DNA of 64,000 bases from Phaseolus vulgaris. Lineage: Eukaryota; Streptophyta; Magnoliopsida; Fabales; Fabaceae. The notes under the pieces are model-generated. The model ran no database searches. It was not told where the DNA came from and was given only the letters and a program-made list of their open reading frames with translations. Positions 23,686-37,489 of this stretch are shown one piece after another. The position numbers and the translations under genes are program-made. Location of the stretch: the NCBI RefSeq assembly GCF_000499845.2, contig NC_023756.2:4335306-4399305 (forward strand). Direction: 5' to 3'. Within the stretch, counting starts at the first letter, position 1. Each line of letters begins with the position of its first letter.

Positions 23686-26600
23686 ATGTGTTCTGCTTCT
23701 TCTGTTACTTCTTCTTCTTCTTCATCTTTTTCTTCATCTTCATCTTCTTCTTCTTCGTCTTCTTCTCCTTCTTCTTCTCATTGCGGTTCAGTGATCAAAA
23801 GGAATACCCTCATGCAATTTCAATTCTTTGTCTTCGTGGTCCTCCTCACGTTGCAAAACGACGCCGTTGCGATCGATTCGGACAAATCCGCGCTCCTCCG
23901 TATAAAGGCGTCGTTTTCCGACCCCGCCGGCGTTCTCTCCACGTGGACCACCGCTGACAGTTCTGACTCCGGCCACTGCTACTGGTCCGGCGTCCTCTGC
24001 GACGCGAACTCCCGCGTCGTCGCCGTCAACGTCACCGGAAACGGCGGCAACCGAGCCTCGCACCCGTGCTCCGATTCCTCTAAATTCCCCCTCTACGGTT
24101 TCGGAATTCGGCGAACATGCAAAGGTAGCAAAGGTTCTCTCTTTGGAAACTTTTCGTCTTTTAATTTCAATTTCATCAGTGAGCTGACGGAGCTTAGGGT
24201 TTTGTCTCTCCCCTTCAACGCGTTGGAGGGGGAAATTCCCGAAGCAATTTGGGGCATGGAAAAGCTAGAGGTTCTCGATTTAGAAGGGAACTTGATAAGT
24301 GGCTATCTTCCCTTGAGAATTAATGGTTTGAGGAAGTTGAGGGTTCTGAATCTTGGGTTTAATAGGATTATTGGGGAGGTGCCTAGTTCAATTGCGTCTC
24401 TTGAGAGTTTGGAGGTTTTGAATTTGGCTGGTAATGAATTGAATGGTTCTGTGCCTGGTTTTGTTGGGAGGTTTACAGGGGTGTATCTTTCGTTTAATCA
24501 GTTCAGTGGGAATGTTCCGCCAGAGATTGGGGAGCATTGTTGGAAGCTTGAGCATTTGGATTTGTCTGGGAATTCGTTGGTTCAAGGGATTCCGGTGAGT
24601 TTGGGGAATTGTGGGAGGTTGAGGACGCTTTTGCTGTATTCTAATTTGTTGGAAGAAGGTATTCCTGGTGAGCTTGGGAAGCTTAAGAGACTTGAGGTGT
24701 TGGATGTTTCCAGGAACACTCTCAGTGGCTCTGTGCCGAGGGCACTTGGGAATTGCTCAGAGTTGTCGGTTCTTGTGCTGTCAAATCTCTTTGATGTGCG
24801 CGGGGATGCTGCCGGTGATTTTGGGAAATTGGGTTCAGTGAATGATGAGGTGAATTATTTTGAAGGGTCAATTCCTGTGGAGGTTTTTTCGCTTCCAAAG
24901 TTGAGGATACTGTGGGCTCCCATGGTGAATTTAGAAGGCAGTTTTAAGGGGAATTGGGGTGGTTGTCAGAGCTTGGAGATGGTAAATTTGGCTCAGAATT
25001 TTTTCAATGGGGAATTTCCGAACCAGCTTGGTGTCTGCAAGAGACTGCATTTTCTTGATTTAAGTGGAAACAATCTTACTGGGGTGCTTTCTGGAGAGCT
25101 TCACGTTCCCTGTATGAGCGTGTTTGATGTTAGTGGGAACATGTTATCTGGTTCAGTTCCTGATTTCTCCAATACCGATTGTCGCCCTGTTCCTTCCTCG
25201 AACGGAGACCTGTTTGAAGATGGGAATGTTTCCTCGCCATATGCGTCGTTCTTTTTGTCAATGGTTCTTGAAAGATCTCTTTTTACATCAATGGGGGGAG
25301 TTGGTACTTCCGTTGTTCACAACTTTGGGCAAAACAGCTTTACTGGCATTCAGTCGCTACCCATACCACATGACAGGCTGGGGAAGAAGAACGGTTACAC
25401 GTTTCTTGTTGGAGGAAATATTCTTACAGGATCATTTCCTACATATTTATTTGAGAAATGTGATGGATTAGATGCATTACTTTTAAATGCCAGTTATAAT
25501 AAGATAACTGGTCATATACCTTCCAATATCAGTCGAATGTGCAGATCATTGAAATTTTTGGATGTGTCTGGAAATCAACTTGCAGGAACGATTCCTGTTG
25601 ATTTAGGGAATGTGGTCTCCCTTGTATCATTGAACCTCAGTAGGAATCAGTTGCAAGGTCAAATTCCCACCAGCCTTGGCCAGATGAAGAATCTAAAGTT
25701 TCTCTCTTTAGCTGGTAATAAGTTAAATAGCTCAATTCCTACCAGCCTGGGGCAGTTGTACTCTTTGGAAGTCTTTGACCTTTCTTCAAACTCTCTTACT
25801 GGTGAGATTCCAAAGGCTATTGAGAACATGAGAAACCTGACTGATGTTTTGCTCAATAACAACAATCTTTCTGGTCACATTCCTGATGGTTTGGCATATG
25901 TCACTACACTCTCAGCATTCAATGTGTCTTTCAACAACTTATCTGGATATTTGCCTTCCAACAGTGGCTTGTTTAAATGCAGCAGTGCTGTTGGGAATCC
26001 GTACCTAAGTGCCTGCCGCGGAGTCTCTCTGACTGTGCCATCAGGGAATCAGCTAGGGCCGATTGATAGCAACTCTTATAATACGGAAACAGAACAAGAT
26101 ACTGGCAAGAAGAGTGGGAGTGACTTCAGTTCTATTGAAATAGCATCTATAACTTCTGCTTCAGCCATTGTTTCGGTACTTATAGCCCTGATTGTTCTAT
26201 TCTTTTACACACGGAAGTGGAAGCCAAGGTCCAGGGTTGTTGGCTCTACAAGAAAAGAAGTAACAGTGTTTACTGATATTGGGGTCCCATTGACGTTTGA
26301 AACTGTTGTCCAAGCCACAGGAAATTTCAATGCTGGCAACTGTATTGGGAGTGGAGGTTTTGGGGCAACATACAAGGCAGAGATATCATCAGGAATCCTG
26401 GTGGCAGTCAAACGTCTAGCAGTTGGACGTTTCCAAGGTGTTCAACAATTCCATGCCGAGATCAAGACCCTTGGGAGGCTTCATCATCCAAATCTTGTCA
26501 CTCTGATTGGTTATCATGCTTGTGAGACAGAGATGTTTCTCATATACAATTATTTGCCAGGTGGAAATCTCGAAAAGTTTATCCACGAGAGGTCAACGAG

Positions 26601-27168
26601 GGCAGTAGACTGGAGAATTCTTCACAAGATTGCATTGGACATAGCCCGTGCACTGGCCTATCTGCATGATCAGTGTGTTCCCCGTGTTCTTCACCGCGAT
26701 GTCAAGCCCAGCAACATCTTGTTGGATGATGATTTCAATGCTTATCTATCGGATTTTGGATTGGCCAGACTTCTGGGAACTTCAGAGACACATGCAACCA
26801 CTGGTGTAGCAGGAACATTTGGGTATGTTGCTCCAGAATATGCAATGACTTGCCGTGTTTCTGATAAGGCTGATGTGTATAGCTATGGTGTGGTGCTTCT
26901 GGAGTTGCTCTCAGACAAGAAGGCATTGGACCCTTCATTTTCTAATTTTGGAAATGGGTTCAACATAGTGGCATGGGCATGCATGCTACTGAAGCAAGGA
27001 AGGGCAAATGAGTTTTTCACTGCCGGGTTATGGGAAGCAGGACCTGGAGATGATTTGGTAGAGGTGCTTCACTTGGCAATTGTGTGTACTGTTGACTCTC
27101 TCTCTACCAGACCTACAATGAAACAAGTTGTCAGAAGGCTTAAGCAACTTCAACCTCCGTCATGCTAG
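23686..27168 (+). CDS. RPK2: RPK2/TOADSTOOL2-like LRR receptor kinase, copy 1
   Basis: Intronless, 1160 aa from the ATG at 23686, chosen because its context (gtgagATG) matches the start of copy 2; the frame is open 40 codons further up. Order: poly-Ser tract (9-31), hydrophobic signal segment (about 46-60), LRRNT ([17 protein letters not shown]), about 20 leucine-rich repeats split by an island, membrane span (about 825-841), basic stop-transfer KWKPRSR, kinase. The kinase has GSGGFG (887), [17 protein letters not shown] (1002), DFG (1023), APEY. The last block ends [19 protein letters not shown], as in Arabidopsis RPK2. That family acts at the plasma membrane in meristem, anther and embryo signalling with CLE peptides. 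An active RD kinase is expected. Confidence 0.93.
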   Translation: MCSASSVTSSSSSSFSSSSSSSSSSSSPSSSHCGSVIKRNTLMQFQFFVFVVLLTLQNDAVAIDSDKSALLRIKASFSDPAGVLSTWTTADSSDSGHCYWSGVLCDANSRVVAVNVTGNGGNRASHPCSDSSKFPLYGFGIRRTCKGSKGSLFGNFSSFNFNFISELTELRVLSLPFNALEGEIPEAIWGMEKLEVLDLEGNLISGYLPLRINGLRKLRVLNLGFNRIIGEVPSSIASLESLEVLNLAGNELNGSVPGFVGRFTGVYLSFNQFSGNVPPEIGEHCWKLEHLDLSGNSLVQGIPVSLGNCGRLRTLLLYSNLLEEGIPGELGKLKRLEVLDVSRNTLSGSVPRALGNCSELSVLVLSNLFDVRGDAAGDFGKLGSVNDEVNYFEGSIPVEVFSLPKLRILWAPMVNLEGSFKGNWGGCQSLEMVNLAQNFFNGEFPNQLGVCKRLHFLDLSGNNLTGVLSGELHVPCMSVFDVSGNMLSGSVPDFSNTDCRPVPSSNGDLFEDGNVSSPYASFFLSMVLERSLFTSMGGVGTSVVHNFGQNSFTGIQSLPIPHDRLGKKNGYTFLVGGNILTGSFPTYLFEKCDGLDALLLNASYNKITGHIPSNISRMCRSLKFLDVSGNQLAGTIPVDLGNVVSLVSLNLSRNQLQGQIPTSLGQMKNLKFLSLAGNKLNSSIPTSLGQLYSLEVFDLSSNSLTGEIPKAIENMRNLTDVLLNNNNLSGHIPDGLAYVTTLSAFNVSFNNLSGYLPSNSGLFKCSSAVGNPYLSACRGVSLTVPSGNQLGPIDSNSYNTETEQDTGKKSGSDFSSIEIASITSASAIVSVLIALIVLFFYTRKWKPRSRVVGSTRKEVTVFTDIGVPLTFETVVQATGNFNAGNCIGSGGFGATYKAEISSGILVAVKRLAVGRFQGVQQFHAEIKTLGRLHHPNLVTLIGYHACETEMFLIYNYLPGGNLEKFIHERSTRAVDWRILHKIALDIARALAYLHDQCVPRVLHRDVKPSNILLDDDFNAYLSDFGLARLLGTSETHATTGVAGTFGYVAPEYAMTCRVSDKADVYSYGVVLLELLSDKKALDPSFSNFGNGFNIVAWACMLLKQGRANEFFTAGLWEAGPGDDLVEVLHLAIVCTVDSLSTRPTMKQVVRRLKQLQPPSC
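23693..23781 (+). repeat. (TCT)n-like microsatellite coding for poly-Ser
   Basis: Imperfect TCT/TCA/TCG repeat encoding about 21 Ser in residues 9-31 of copy 1, broken by one Phe and one Pro. Copy 2 has no such tract, so it arose or expanded after duplication, or was lost there. Confidence 0.9.
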
Positions 27169-27450
27169 CCACTTCTGTGGCTTCTTCATCTTTAAACATT
27201 ATTAATCTTAGAAACATTGTAATTTGTAATTTAGCATTTTTGTGGATTTAGGTTGAGTTCTCAATTTGTACTTATTCCCCCCCTCTGTACATTTTTATAT
27301 AGTCGTGGCCCAATTTTGCATACTCTTTTCTTGTTGATTTGGTGATAGTTGGCTTGGTGTTGACTGTTGAATCTGCAGAAGAATGCAGATATTTGATTTT
27401 CCCCCTCTGGACATGTCTATTTGTTCAATAAATTTGACGAATATAATCTA

Positions 27451-28539
27451 TATTTTTTTTCGTGTAGTTCTGCTTAATTTGAGTACCATAAAATAAGAAT
27501 TTAAGTATATTAAATGCATCGATATTATAGGGTTAAAAAATACATGGATGAATGCTACTCACATAAAATACTCTTCGACTAAGACTTTTACTAAGAATAC
27601 GCAAGACTTGGACAAAGACTACACAGAGTTTACCTGAACTCGAGAGTGCCAGTTAAATTCAATATAATTTCTTATTAGCTGATCCATATATTTAATATTC
27701 TAACACTTTCAATCTGATTTTACCTTTGAATAATTTAACATGTGTTATTCGATTACTTTAGTTTTAAAAAACTCTTAAAATTGATCAAAATATTTTAAAA
27801 ATAATTAATTTAAGAAAACTAAAATGATTCCGTTCGTGTAAAATTATCTCCATTAAGTGATTTGATTAAAAAAAAGTTCAGAAACATTCGAAAGTATCAA
27901 ACCTTACGGTTTAGTTTTGATTGTCTCATGAATGAGAAAATTGAGGAATTTGATAAATTTATTAGTTTATAATTGATTGGATAAAAATAATAATTAACAT
28001 ATTTTGATTAGTTAAGAATAATTTAAAAAGCTGATTCAGAGTGATTCATTTGATAAAAAATATATCACATTTATCCTTTAACATTTTTTTTCATGAATTC
28101 ATCAAAAAAATGAATACGATCTCTTGCTCTATATACAAGAAAAAAATAATTAATTATGAATGACTAATAAAAATAGTTAATTTAGTTAGTTTTAATTCGT
28201 AAGATCATAAATTTAATTTTATTTAAAAGAAAGTCATAAAAATATTTATTTTTTAAAACAAATTATTACTTCTAACTAGATACACTTTTCGAACTAGGTC
28301 AACGTCATGTCCCTAACTTGTTGTGCCACGTGATCACTCTCTAAATGTTGATAACGAAAATGACTATATTTCCTTTTAACCAAAAGTGATACCGATTGAA
28401 AGCCTTTAAAAATAGTATGACTAAATTGAATAAAATTTTTAAATAAAGAGGCCAAAATGACTTTTCACTAAAAAAATTATTAATCCTTTTAATGTAAGCA
28501 AAAATTGCATCTAGTTGGAAAAGGTGAAGTCTTAATTTT
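27451..28539. other. spacer between the tandem kinase genes, first part
   Basis: AT-rich, no gene. A less AT-rich stretch near 28290-28480 (gtgccacgtgatcactct) looks like an old dispersed repeat; I cannot classify it. Confidence 0.5.
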
Positions 28540-30300
28540 ATGATGGAAAACTTTGACGTAGTGATGCTAGCAATGGTGACAAGGTTGGCCTATCTAGATT
28601 GACAACATTTACTGTTGCCAAGGGGTAGAAGAGTAAGAAGAAAGGGAAGGACAAAGTCAATCCTAGGGACATTTGCTATTACTGAAAAGAATTGGGTTAG
28701 TAAAGAGAATATTGTCCCAAGAAAATGAGTAAATATTCTTTGACTGTCTTTGCTCAAATTGATGTAGTGTTTGAGATCAATTGGTGCTTAAATATGCAAT
28801 AAGTTGAATTATTCTAAAGTCTAATTTTTTTACTTTACTTTCCATATATGTCCAAATAGGATTTGGTTTGAGACACATGATGTAAGGGTTAATGGTAATG
28901 TTCTAATGGGTCTATCCATATTCAAATGCAAGATAGAGTAGTCAGAATATTGTCAAACATTCATAATATTCCATAATTAAAGAAAAACCTTATTCAATGG
29001 GTACAATGGATGAAAAAGGTTTCACGTGAATTTTTTAAGGTGGGTGATGCACGTATTAGGGAAGAGAAGTGATTGGTAATGTAAGGAAACAAGATAGGTA
29101 ACTTCTATATTTAGAAAGGTTATACAGTGATACATTAATGTAGTCTGTCTCTCCATTTGCGTTTGATAATAATATGTGTCATCTATGTTTGGGCTACATG
29201 AGTGAAAAAATGGATGCTAGTTGTATGTAAGCGTATGTTACAAGATAATTACTATATGGAGACTCTATAGTTCTATGAGCATTACATTTATTGTAAGAAA
29301 CTTAAAAAGTTCGTTCCTAATGAAATGCATAACACAAATGACACATTGAACTATGTTCATATGATTACTAAGGTCCTTTAAGAGTTATTTTGTTGGGAAG
29401 AGCTAGATACTTCCTCTCTATCCCTAATGATTAAGGATGAATTGGATTTTCAAAATGAAGTACAAATATGAAGATTTCAGTCATTTCAAACATTGATTTA
29501 CTCTTATGCTTAATTAGATTGGCAAAAATGTTAAGCATTTGAGGATAAGCAATAGGTTGGAATGAGGTAGTTAAAGATGAAGACATTGTGAGAAATTACG
29601 TTGTTCGTCATACTTTATAATAGAATGAGGTAGTTGAAAGGATGAACTAAACCTTGTTGGAAAGAACAATTTTTGTATTGTCTCATTCTAGATTAGATAA
29701 AAGGTATCGGGCTAAGGGTATCTCAAAACATGCTTTTTGATGAACCTGTCCCCATCTATGACTAATTGATTCAAGTCTTCTATTAAGGTATGGTCTGGTA
29801 AGCCTACAAACTACTCAATGTTGAAGGTGTTTAGTTGTCCTACATATTATCTTGTAAATGATGGTAAGATAAAACCTAGAGCCAAGAAGAGAGTTCATGT
29901 GGCTAAAACTTGGTCACCATCTGAACAAATTTTGATTTTAAGTATAAATGTAACTTTTGATGAAAGTTCTTCATTGAAATATAAATAGAGTTCAAGTAAA
30001 TCTAATGTGGTGGCTCAATAGGTGGGGGTAGACAATGTTATTATATATATGCTAGAGCAACCATTTGATACATCATCTATTTAAACTGAAAGGGATTCTT
30101 AGAGGCAACATCTATAGTTACACCAGCCTGTGTCTGGAAGTGAGATTGTCCAAACACATCAGTCAATTCTAGTTCAAAGATTTGTTAGAGTGAGAAAAGC
30201 TCCAATGATATGCGAGATTGATTAGGTTGTGACCTTTGCTTGGAGGGTAGAAGAAGACACTGAAGTGTGGTATGAACCATGTAAATATTCGAAGATATTG
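28540..30300 (+). mobile_element. ruined Ty1/copia internal fragment
   Basis: Translation with many breaks shows, in order, a zinc-knuckle-like segment near 28660-28730 (one Cys pair degraded), a pre-integrase piece near 29080-29220 (NKIGNFYILERLY), and the integrase C-terminal region near 29780-29910 (WSGKPTNYSMLKVFSCPTYY, KIKPRAKKRV). This is the order of a Tnt1-type copia element. Reverse transcriptase and LTRs are not visible. It sits between the two kinase copies. Confidence 0.7.
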
Positions 30301-31794
30301 TAGTGTGGAATGAAACATAAATCTCAACAAGGAAAGAAGTCTTGAAACTCCTTTAAAGAAAAACACAATAAATTGATCATTTCGCTGAATAACCAAAAGA
30401 TGCATATAATCTTTGCAAATGAACCACAAATTAGAAAAAAATATTATCTATCATTAATAATAAAAATAGATAGACCCAAAGAAGATATAAAATGAATAGA
30501 CTACTTATTCTTATCTCTATTACACATCTTAACATTTATGTCACTAATATCCAAAATCTTATCATTTTGCAAACAATCATAAATAAGACTCCATTACCTC
30601 ATTACTTCAAACAAGTTCAACATTAAATATTTGTTGAATTCAAGCCTTTTTATTTATCTCAAGATAACTTATCAACACTTTTTCTCTTTTTAGCTAACCT
30701 ACATGATTAATATTATTTGGCTAATTTTAGAAATACTTTATTATATCTATCAATGGCTAGTAAGGATGTTTAAGAATTATGCTCGACATTATTAGCCTTT
30801 TGTGTTAATTATTCATCATCAACTTCAATTATAGTAGTTTTTTAGCTTCTTTCATCTTGAGAAGTTTATTTATGATTCCTTAGCGGAACATTATTACACT
30901 AACATTACTTATGCACTTACCATAATTTAAACAAGTGGAATTAAAAATTTCATATTCTAATCTAAGTATGTGATCCAAAACATTAACTTTTAACACTAGT
31001 TTCCTTTCTAGATCTATTTTAACACAAATATAACAAATTTGCTTCTTGAATAAAAGTTAATTTACTAATTTAGAGTATGATTTCAAACTTATTTCTAGCA
31101 TGCCTAAGGAACTTGAATGGTAACTTAGGTATACAAATCTAAACAACAATCTTTCTCACTATTTTGTTGTGAAAGTGAAAAATGATTTCTATCTTTATCT
31201 TTAGACCATAATCTAATAATTTATGATTATCTATGTTTTTCAAAAAATGTATCATGCCTATAATTATTTACTACTATAAAATGTACTAAAAAACAATCTC
31301 ATAAAAAATATATGATACAAATAATAATCCATTTCTCCTTTCATATTAGAGTTTACTTTATATCATCATAAAACTTACATGGTTAAATAACACGTTAATG
31401 GTGAGATGAGAATTTTATCTAAAAAAACACAACATTCTTCAAATTTCTCAACCGTAATTGAGATAGTAAAACAGAAAAAAATCATAACTAAAGTCTCTAT
31501 CACTTTCTTTACATTATTATTTTTTATTTATGTATAACTCTCAATATTTTTAAGTATACATGTTAAAAATGTTTTTTTTTCTGAGAATTGAGAACTTGAT
31601 GCAATCAATAACCAAAATCAAAATATTGAGGGGTACACTTTACCAAAATCAAAATCATAACTATGTAATTAGCTATAGAATTATAAAAGTAATAACCTAA
31701 TTAAAATATGCTTTTTCTATTTTAGACTTAATGTTGAGGGGTCCACTTTATCAAGGCATTAAAAAACATTTTTATACTTAAAAAACAAAATAAA
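30301..31794. other. spacer between the tandem kinase genes, second part
   Basis: AT-rich DNA in which I see no gene and no clear repeat. Confidence 0.5.
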
Positions 31795-34700
31795 TAAAAA
31801 AGAAAGGAAGAAAAACGCGTTTTGCAAAAAGAACAGTGTTGAGTCCGAGTCTTGTTCCTCCTTCTTCCCCATCATTTCCATCGTCTTTCTTCTTCGATTT
31901 CACAGGATTAGGGTTTTGGAAAACCCTTTCTTCTTCTCTTTGACTTCAATCCTACAACGGGGAAGAAGGGTTTTTCCGTGTGATTCGGTTTATTTCACTG
32001 TGAGATGTTTTCTTCTTCTGCTCATTGCAGTTCAGTGATCAAATGGAATTCCCCAGTGCCGTTTCTCTTCCTCGTCTTCGTGCTTCTCTTCTCGTTGCGA
32101 AGCGATGCCGTATTGGCCGATTCAGACGAATCCGTACTCCTCCGTCTGAAGGCATCGTTCTCCGACCCCGCCGACGTTCTCTCCACATGGACCTCCGCTG
32201 CCGGCCCTGACTCTGGATACTGCTCCTGGTATGGCGTCCTCTGCAACGCGAACTCCCGGGTTGTCGCCATCAACGTCACCGGAAAAGGCAACAACCGAAC
32301 CTCTCACCTGTGCGCTGGTTTCTCTCAATTCCCCCTTTACGGATTCGGAGTTCGGCGAACGTGCGAAGGTAGTAAAGGCTCTCTCTTTGGAAACTTTTCT
32401 TCTTTTAATTTCATCAGTGGGCTCACGGAGCTTAGGGTTTTGTCTCTCCCCTTCAACGCGTTGGAGGGTGAAATCCCCAAAGCGATTTGGGGCATGGAAA
32501 AGCTAGAGGTTCTCGATTTAGAAGGAAATTTGGTAAGTGGATATCTTCCCTTGAGAATTAATGGCTTGAGGAAGTTGAGGGTTCTGAATCTTGGGTTTAA
32601 TAGGATTGTAGGAGAGATTCCTTTTTCAATTTCTTCTCTTGAGAGTTTGGAGGTTTTGAATTTGGCTGTTAATGAATTGAATGGTTCTGTGCCTGGTTTT
32701 GTTGGGAGGCTTAGAGGGGTGTATCTTTCGTTTAATCAGTTCAGTGGGGTTGTTCCGCGAGAGATTGGGGATAATTGTTGGAAGCTTGAGCATTTGGATT
32801 TGTCTGGGAATTCGTTGGTTCAAGGGATTCCTGGGAGTTTGGGGAATTGTGGGAGGTTGAGGACGCTTTTACTGTATTCCAATTTACTAGAAGAGGGTAT
32901 TCCTGGTGAGCTTGGGAAGCTTAAGAGCCTTGAGGTGTTGGATGTTTCCAGGAACACTCTCAGTGGTTCTGTGCCAAGAGAGCTTGGGAATTGCTCGGAT
33001 TTGTCAGTCCTGGTGCTGTCAAATCTCTTTGATCCACGTGGGGATGTTGCCGGAGATTTTGGGAAATTGGGTTCTGTAAATGATGAGCTGAACTATTTTG
33101 AAGGGTCGATGCCTGCGGAGGTTTTGTCGCTTCCGAAGCTGAGGATATTGTGGGCTCCCATGGTGAATTTGGAAGGCAGTTTTCAGGCAAGTTGGGGTCG
33201 TTGTCAGAGCTTGGAAATGGTCAATTTGGCTCAGAATTTTTTCAGTGGGGAGTTTCCGAACCAGCTTGGTGTCTGCGAGAGACTGTATTTTCTTGATTTA
33301 AGCGGAAACAACCTTACTGGGGTTCTTTCTGAAGGACTTCGCGTTCCCTGTATGAGCACGTTTGATGTTAGCGGGAACATGTTATCTGGTTCAATTCCTA
33401 ATTTCTCCAATACTGTTTGTCCCCCTGAACCTTCTTGGAATGGAGACCTGTTTGAAGATGGCAATGTTTCTCCACCATATGCGTCCTTTTTTTCGTCAAA
33501 GGTTCAGGAGAATTCACTTTTCACAGCAATGGGGGGAGATGGTATTTCAGTAGTTCACAACTTTGGTCAAAACAACTTCAATGGCATTCTGTCTTTACCT
33601 ATGGCACGTGACAGGCTGGGGAAACAGAGCAGTTACACATTTCTGGTTGGTGAAAATAATCTTACTGAACCATTTCCTACATATTTATTTGAGAAATGCC
33701 ATGGATTAGATGCATTGCTTCTAAATGTCAGTTATAATAGGATATCTGGCCATATTCCTTCCAGTTTCAATGGGATATGCAGATCATTGAAACTTTTGGA
33801 TGTGTCTGGAAATCAGCTTGCAGGATCAATTCCTGTTGATTTAGGGAATATGGTCTCCCTTGCATCGCTGAACCTCAGTAGGAATCAGTTAGAAGGTCAG
33901 ATTCCCACCAGCCTTGGCCAGATAAAGAATCTGAAGTTTCTTTCTTTGGCTGGTAATAAGTTAAATGGCTCAATTCCGACCAGCCTGGGGCAGTTGTACT
34001 CTTTGGAGATCTTGGACCTTTCTTCAAACTATCTTACTGGTGAGATTCCGAAGGCTATTGAGAACATGAGAAACCTGACTGATGTTTTGCTCAATAACAA
34101 CAATCTTTCTGGTCACATTCCTGATGGCTTGGCATATGTCACTACACTCTCAGCATTCAATGTGTCTTTCAACAACTTATCTGGATCGTTGCCTTCAAAT
34201 AGTGGCTTGATTAAATGCAGCAGTGCTGTTGGGAATCCGTATCTAAGCCCCTGCCGAGGAGTTTCTCTATCTGTGCCATCAGGAAGTCAACTAGGGCCTA
34301 TTGATGGCAACCCTTATAATTCAGAATCAGAACAAGCTACTGGCAAGGAGAATGGGAATGGCTTGAGCTCTATTGAAATAGCATCTATAACTTCTGCTTC
34401 AGCCATTTTTTCAGTTCTTATAGCCCTGATTGTTCTATTCTTTTACACTCGGAAGTGGAAGCCTAGGTCCAGGGTTGTGGGTTCTACAAGAAAAGAAGTT
34501 ACAGTGTTTACTGATATTGGGGTCCCATTGACGTTTGAAACTGTTGTCCAAGCCACAGGAAATTTCAATGCTGGCAACTGTATTGGGAGTGGAGGTTTTG
34601 GGGCAACATACAAGGCAGAGGTATCACCAGGAATTCTGGTGGCAGTCAAACGTTTAGCAGTTGGACGTTTCCAAGGTGTTCAACAGTTCCATGCTGAAAC

Positions 34701-35680
34701 CAAGACCCTTGGAAGGCTTCATCATCCAAATCTTGTCACTCTGATTGGTTATCATGCTTGTGAGACAGAGATGTTTCTCATATACAATTATTTGCCTGGT
34801 GGGAATCTTGAAAAGTTCATCCAGGAGAGGTCCACAAGGGTTGTAGATTGGAGGATTCTTCACAAGATTGCATTGGACATAGCCCGTGCACTGGCCTATC
34901 TGCATGATCAGTGTGTTCCCCGTGTTCTTCACCGTGATGTCAAGCCCAGCAACATCTTGTTGGATGATGATTTCAATGCTTATCTATCGGACTTTGGATT
35001 GGCTAGACTTCTGGGAACTTCAGAGACACATGCAACCACTGGTGTAGCAGGAACATTTGGGTATGTTGCTCCAGAATATGCGATGACTTGCCGTGTTTCT
35101 GATAAGGCTGATGTGTATAGCTATGGTGTGGTGCTTCTGGAGTTGCTCTCAGACAAGAAGGCATTGGACCCTTCATTTTCTAATTTTGGAAATGGGTTCA
35201 ACATAGTGGCATGGGCATGCATGCTACTGAAGCAAGGAAGGGCAAATGAGTTTTTCACTGCCGGGTTATGGGAAGCAGGACCTGGAGATGATTTGGTAGA
35301 GGTGCTTCACTTGGCAATTGTGTGTACTGTTGACTCTCTCTCTACCAGACCTACAATGAAACAAGTTGTCAGAAGGCTTAAGCAACTTCAACCTCCATCA
35401 TGCTAGCCCGTTTCTGTGGCTTCATCTTTTAACATTATTAATCTTAGAAATATTGTAATTTGTAATTTAGCATTTTTGTGGATTTAGGTTGAGTTTCTAA
35501 TTTGTACTTATTCTCCCCCTGTACATTTTTATATAGTTGTAGCTCCAAATTTCAGTACTCTTTTCTTGATTAGGTTAGGTGGCCATGCGTTGATTCTGCA
35601 GAAGAATGCAGATATTGGATTTCCCCTCCATTACATGTCTATTTGTTCAATAAAATTGAAGAATAGATTATGTTTTTTCA
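31795..35680 (+). repeat. tandem duplication unit 2 (RPK2-like gene)
   Basis: Second copy of 23520-27450, same orientation. The 5'UTR here carries an extra stretch with ggattagggttttgg, and the copy lacks the poly-Ser tract. Confidence 0.9.
32005..35406 (+). CDS. RPK2: RPK2/TOADSTOOL2-like LRR receptor kinase, copy 2
   Basis: Intronless, 1133 aa. Signal peptide (core [13 protein letters not shown], about 19-31), LRRNT ([18 protein letters not shown]), leucine-rich repeats with a central island, membrane span (about 800-816, [13 protein letters not shown]), kinase with GSGGFG (860), [17 protein letters not shown] (975), DFG (995) and APEY. Differs from copy 1 at many ectodomain positions, for example around residues 455-530, but at only about six in the kinase (such as AEVSPG for AEISSG and FHAETK for FHAEIK). 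The start is the first ATG after an upstream stop and leads straight into a normal signal peptide. Probably the copy closer to the ancestral form. Role as in copy 1: plasma-membrane receptor kinase. Confidence 0.95.
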   Translation: MFSSSAHCSSVIKWNSPVPFLFLVFVLLFSLRSDAVLADSDESVLLRLKASFSDPADVLSTWTSAAGPDSGYCSWYGVLCNANSRVVAINVTGKGNNRTSHLCAGFSQFPLYGFGVRRTCEGSKGSLFGNFSSFNFISGLTELRVLSLPFNALEGEIPKAIWGMEKLEVLDLEGNLVSGYLPLRINGLRKLRVLNLGFNRIVGEIPFSISSLESLEVLNLAVNELNGSVPGFVGRLRGVYLSFNQFSGVVPREIGDNCWKLEHLDLSGNSLVQGIPGSLGNCGRLRTLLLYSNLLEEGIPGELGKLKSLEVLDVSRNTLSGSVPRELGNCSDLSVLVLSNLFDPRGDVAGDFGKLGSVNDELNYFEGSMPAEVLSLPKLRILWAPMVNLEGSFQASWGRCQSLEMVNLAQNFFSGEFPNQLGVCERLYFLDLSGNNLTGVLSEGLRVPCMSTFDVSGNMLSGSIPNFSNTVCPPEPSWNGDLFEDGNVSPPYASFFSSKVQENSLFTAMGGDGISVVHNFGQNNFNGILSLPMARDRLGKQSSYTFLVGENNLTEPFPTYLFEKCHGLDALLLNVSYNRISGHIPSSFNGICRSLKLLDVSGNQLAGSIPVDLGNMVSLASLNLSRNQLEGQIPTSLGQIKNLKFLSLAGNKLNGSIPTSLGQLYSLEILDLSSNYLTGEIPKAIENMRNLTDVLLNNNNLSGHIPDGLAYVTTLSAFNVSFNNLSGSLPSNSGLIKCSSAVGNPYLSPCRGVSLSVPSGSQLGPIDGNPYNSESEQATGKENGNGLSSIEIASITSASAIFSVLIALIVLFFYTRKWKPRSRVVGSTRKEVTVFTDIGVPLTFETVVQATGNFNAGNCIGSGGFGATYKAEVSPGILVAVKRLAVGRFQGVQQFHAETKTLGRLHHPNLVTLIGYHACETEMFLIYNYLPGGNLEKFIQERSTRVVDWRILHKIALDIARALAYLHDQCVPRVLHRDVKPSNILLDDDFNAYLSDFGLARLLGTSETHATTGVAGTFGYVAPEYAMTCRVSDKADVYSYGVVLLELLSDKKALDPSFSNFGNGFNIVAWACMLLKQGRANEFFTAGLWEAGPGDDLVEVLHLAIVCTVDSLSTRPTMKQVVRRLKQLQPPSC

Positions 35681-37489
35681 ATATCTTTTGTGCTGTTCTG
35701 CTAAATTTATTCAACGAAATGTCTAAATTTATCTGACCTTTTAATGATTACAGTGCTATCTTTTTTTGGAAAGTATTAGAATGTTATCTTTTAAAATATT
35801 TGTTACTAAATGCTTATACTAGGATTTTGAATGTTCTCACGTTTTATTATATAACAATAAAGTTCGAAATAATAGCTATATTCTTAGTTATTTCAAACTT
35901 TCTAGAACTGTTAATTATTTTTCAGATGCCCTTTTTCTTTGAAAATCAAATTTGAAAGAGTGCAAAGTAATTAATTGTAACAATAATTAGGTTAAAGTAT
36001 GGTTTTAATTAAACAACATTAGTATTATAAAAGAAAATTAGATTACAATATTGAAGGATTAATGAAAAAACATATCCTGGAGGACAAATTTAAAATTTTA
36101 ATGTTTATTTTATATAACAATATTAAGTCTCTTTTCAAAATTTATCTATAGGTAAAAGTACACAATGCCCTATTTATTTTCTCTGTCATACTTTTCGTCA
36201 TTATGACCAATCTATTTGTGTACCACAAGAAAATCATGTGTTAGTTCTGAATAATGTTCTTTTAATCTAATACATGAAAAGTCTACTAAAACAACATTTC
36301 TATTCTAATTGAACACTTTTCTTTAACAAAAAGTATAATTGAATAATTTAATAACGTGTTTTTTAATCTATTGTTTCTAAAAAGAATCTTAAAATGGATA
36401 AAATATATTTTTAATTAAATAAATTTAATAATTTTAAAAATAATTATTTAGTTAATTAAATTTTTAAATTCGATTTTGAATATAAAATTACGATGAACAG
36501 AGAATTTTAGATGCATACTAGTCCAAAGGCATGTTTATTGCAAGCCATTATAAAAAGAATTAAAATTAAAATTATTAAATGGTAAAATTTATCATATATT
36601 TCAATTAATTTATCAATTTTTGATTACTTATTTAAAAAGTTATACAAAAATTAGGCAGGAAAAGGTGCACTTCGTTTAATTTTCGTTGTTGTGTTTCTTT
36701 GACGTTGAAATTATATATACTGTGAATAAAAGAAAACAAATTAATATATATACATTTCTTACAATAGTACAAACGCATAGAAAACTACTTTTGACGAAAA
36801 TGACAGTAACTAGATCACATTTAATAAATAAAAATTATTTTGATTACTATAAAAAATAATTGCGTAAATCGATTAATTTGTTTTCTTTTATTCACAATTT
36901 ATTTTTAAAAAGTTAATATATGAAATCACTTTGGAATTTTTTATATTTTAATCGAAACGAATAATTTTTAGTAAAAGTTAATTTGAAATTAATGGTTGAT
37001 TGTTTTTCCAACATTTATATGGTATTAAAATATATTTATTTTAAAAACATAAAACATGTCTTTGAAAACTAATTGATTTTAAATTGATTAGCAGTTATGG
37101 GAGTTTTTATTGATGTTTATGATACATAAAATGTCTTTGAAAATGTTTTCTAATGTCTAAATAATTAAAGATATTTTTAAAATTTATGGTTCCCCTTATT
37201 CTACATGATTGGTTATTGATTTGTCATGGTTTAAAATTCTTACACGTATTAATAAAAAAGAAGGTACCTAATATGATTATAAATATAATTTTCATTTTCA
37301 AATTCGGACAGGTAAGTCATAATTAATCTATTATATTATATTATATAAAAGAAAAATAATTCACTTCAATAATGAAGAGAATCAAGGAAAAATAATACAT
37401 AATATTTTCTTTGCTACGAATGCAAGAAGTTGCTATGTGTCTTCATATCAATAATATTTAATTAAGGTGAACATGAACTTCTATCTATT
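35681..37489. other. AT-rich intergenic
   Basis: No gene or clear repeat seen. Confidence 0.55.

Larger units (their letters stand above)
23520..27450 (+). repeat. tandem duplication unit 1 (RPK2-like gene)
   Basis: Homology to 31795-35680 begins about 160 bases before the start codon (aaacgcgttt, agaacagtg, cttgttc) and continues through the 3'UTR to about 27450 (cagaagaatgcagata, ttgttcaataaa). Both copies are in the same orientation, offset 8.2-8.3 kb. Confidence 0.9.

Noticed and set aside
23688..23957. Open frames overlapping the start of the kinase genes (also 23564-23794, 23788-24063, 32022-32328)
   Set aside because: They are shadows of the receptor kinase frame and of the TCT repeat; they have no independent conservation.
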